Positions 22,487 to 23,572 of a stretch of DNA of 23,572 bases are shown here, piece by piece (the stretch's first letter is position 1; every line of letters begins with the position of its first letter). The translations under genes were made by a program, and so were the position numbers. Under the pieces are notes generated by a model. It did no database searches, was not told the DNA's origin, and saw only the letters and a program-made list of their open reading frames with translations. Origin of the DNA: Chloroflexota bacterium (lineage in GTDB: Bacteria; Chloroflexota; Limnocylindria; Limnocylindrales; CSP1-4); assembly GCA_017881985.1 (NCBI GenBank), contig JADGQH010000010.1, positions 1-23,572 of the forward strand, written 5' to 3'.

Positions 22487-22583
22487 CGAGGCGGCGCCGC
22501 CGGACACCGCCCACCGTCGCCCGACGTGCCGCGCCCATCGACGCACTCGCAGCGCCACAGCTCGCTCCCGGAGGATCTCGCCC

Positions 22584-23572
22584 GTGCCACCCAGCGCCGA
22601 CCCCGCCCGCCGTGCCGTCGTGACCGGCCTGGGAGCCGTCATGCCGATCGGCAACGACTTCGAGACGTACTGGCGCAACCTGCGCGACGGCGTCTCCGGG
22701 GTGGCGCGGATCACCGCCTTCGACCCGACCGACTTCGAGGTCAAGATCGCGGCCGAGGTCAAGGGCTTCCGCGCCGCGGATCACATGGATGCGAAGATGG
22801 CCCGCCGGATGAGCCGCTTCATCCACTTCGCGATGGCGGCCGCAAAGGAGGCGCTCGCGTCGGCGGACCTCGATCCGGCGGCGTTCGACCAGGACGCCCG
22901 CGACCGGTTCGGCGTGGTCGTCAACACCGGCGGTGGCGGGATCGAGCAGATCGTCGAGGGCACCCACGTCCGGCGGGAGCGCGGCCCGCGGTTCGTCTCA
23001 CCGTTCGCGATCCCGGCCCTCTCCGGATCGATGGCCGCCGCGATGCTCAGCATGGAGTACGGCATCACAGGCCCCGTCATGACCCAGGTCGCCGCGTGTG
23101 CCACCTCTGTCATCGCCTTCCACGACGCCCTTCGGCTGATCGCGACCGGCGAGTGCGACGTGGTCCTGACCGGCGGCACGGAGGCACCCGTCCTGGAGGT
23201 CGGCATCGCCGCGCTGGGCAACATGGGCGCGCTCAGCAAGCGGAATGATGACCCGACGCATGCTTCCCGGCCGTTCGACCGTGACCGCGACGGCTTCGTC
23301 CTCGGCGAGGGCGGGGGCGTGGTCGTCGTCGAGTCGCTGGCGCACGCCCTGGCGCGCGGGGCAACCCCGATCGCGGAGGTGCTCGGTGGCGCGTTGACCG
23401 CGGACGCGTTCCACATCTCCGCGCCGGAGCCCACGGGACGCGGCGCCTCGCGCGCGATGACGATGGCGCGGGAGCGCTCCGGCGTGACCGCGGACGAGAT
23501 CGACTGGATCGTGGCCCACGGGACGTCCACGCCGCTCAACGACTCCACCGAGTCGCGGGCGATCAAGGCATC
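22584..23572 (+). CDS. fabF: 3-oxoacyl-ACP synthase II type (second of two, cut by window end)
   Basis: Paralogue of the preceding ketosynthase; 329 residues are visible. AVVTGLGAVMPIGNDFETYWRNL starts the fold, with FDPTDFEVKIAAEVKGF, then C172 in TQVAACATSVIAFHDAL, ASRPFDRDRDGFVLGEGGGVVVVE and H312 in VAHGTSTPLND. The second His and the gate loop lie beyond the window. The sequence departs clearly from the first copy (for example ACATSV against ACSTGT around the nucleophile), so it is an old duplication or a separate family branch, possibly with another chain-length preference. GTG at 22584 has GGAGGA (22570-22575) 8 bases upstream. Confidence 0.93.
   Translation, partial: MPPSADPARRAVVTGLGAVMPIGNDFETYWRNLRDGVSGVARITAFDPTDFEVKIAAEVKGFRAADHMDAKMARRMSRFIHFAMAAAKEALASADLDPAAFDQDARDRFGVVVNTGGGGIEQIVEGTHVRRERGPRFVSPFAIPALSGSMAAAMLSMEYGITGPVMTQVAACATSVIAFHDALRLIATGECDVVLTGGTEAPVLEVGIAALGNMGALSKRNDDPTHASRPFDRDRDGFVLGEGGGVVVVESLAHALARGATPIAEVLGGALTADAFHISAPEPTGRGASRAMTMARERSGVTADEIDWIVAHGTSTPLNDSTESRAIKA

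Noticed and set aside
1..23572. Mobile elements, CRISPR arrays, tRNA or rRNA genes, toxin-antitoxin or defence systems
   Set aside because: No transposase, integrase, spaced repeat array, tRNA-like fold or defence-family motif was seen; gene content and composition look uniform.

Overview
The window is high-GC DNA (roughly 70% by eye) carrying dense bacterial genes with many GTG starts, mixed Shine-Dalgarno-led and apparently leaderless genes, an F420-type luciferase-like oxidoreductase, a MarP-type periplasmic protease and a threonine-independent (citramalate) isoleucine route. This fits an actinobacterium or a high-GC Chloroflexota lineage (Limnocylindria-like). I cannot decide between them from sequence alone. 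There are no rRNA or tRNA genes, CRISPR arrays, transposases or prophage genes; it looks like ordinary chromosomal core metabolism.

Region 1 (1-7386, minus strand) is a branched-chain amino acid operon read right to left: promoter, 67-codon leader peptide, intrinsic attenuator, ilvB, ilvN, ilvC, leuA, leuB and the 5' part of cimA. The first five enzyme genes are joined by stop/start overlaps of 1-4 bases, which suggests translational coupling. The leader is the most interesting element. A TTGACG/TATCCT promoter precedes an open frame with nine Leu codons and one Ile codon in a 15-codon stretch, then a small hairpin, then a perfect GC-rich terminator stem with six U just before ilvB. This is the layout of a ribosome-mediated leucine attenuator.

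Region 2 (7443-9173, minus) is a membrane GGDEF-EAL protein. It is divergent from region 3 (9440-11544, plus), leuC and leuD. With ilvD at 16348-18087 the window encodes nearly the whole valine, leucine and isoleucine pathway, lacking only a transaminase.

Region 4 (11583-14905, minus) holds a DUF2087 protein, an S9-family prolyl-oligopeptidase-like peptidase and a KDPG/KHG aldolase. Region 5 (15036-19418, plus) holds a MarP-like membrane serine protease, ilvD, an F420-dependent-type oxidoreductase and a small Ala/Pro-rich single-pass membrane protein.

Region 6 (19426-23572) is a MarR-family regulator divergent from fabD and two tandem fabF-type ketosynthases, the second cut by the window end. 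A perfect 14-bp palindrome overlaps the -35 of the marR promoter in the divergent region, suggesting autoregulation and possible control of fatty-acid synthesis. The fabD-KAS-KAS order resembles the mycobacterial FAS-II operon (fabD-acpM-kasA-kasB) but without an acyl carrier protein gene.
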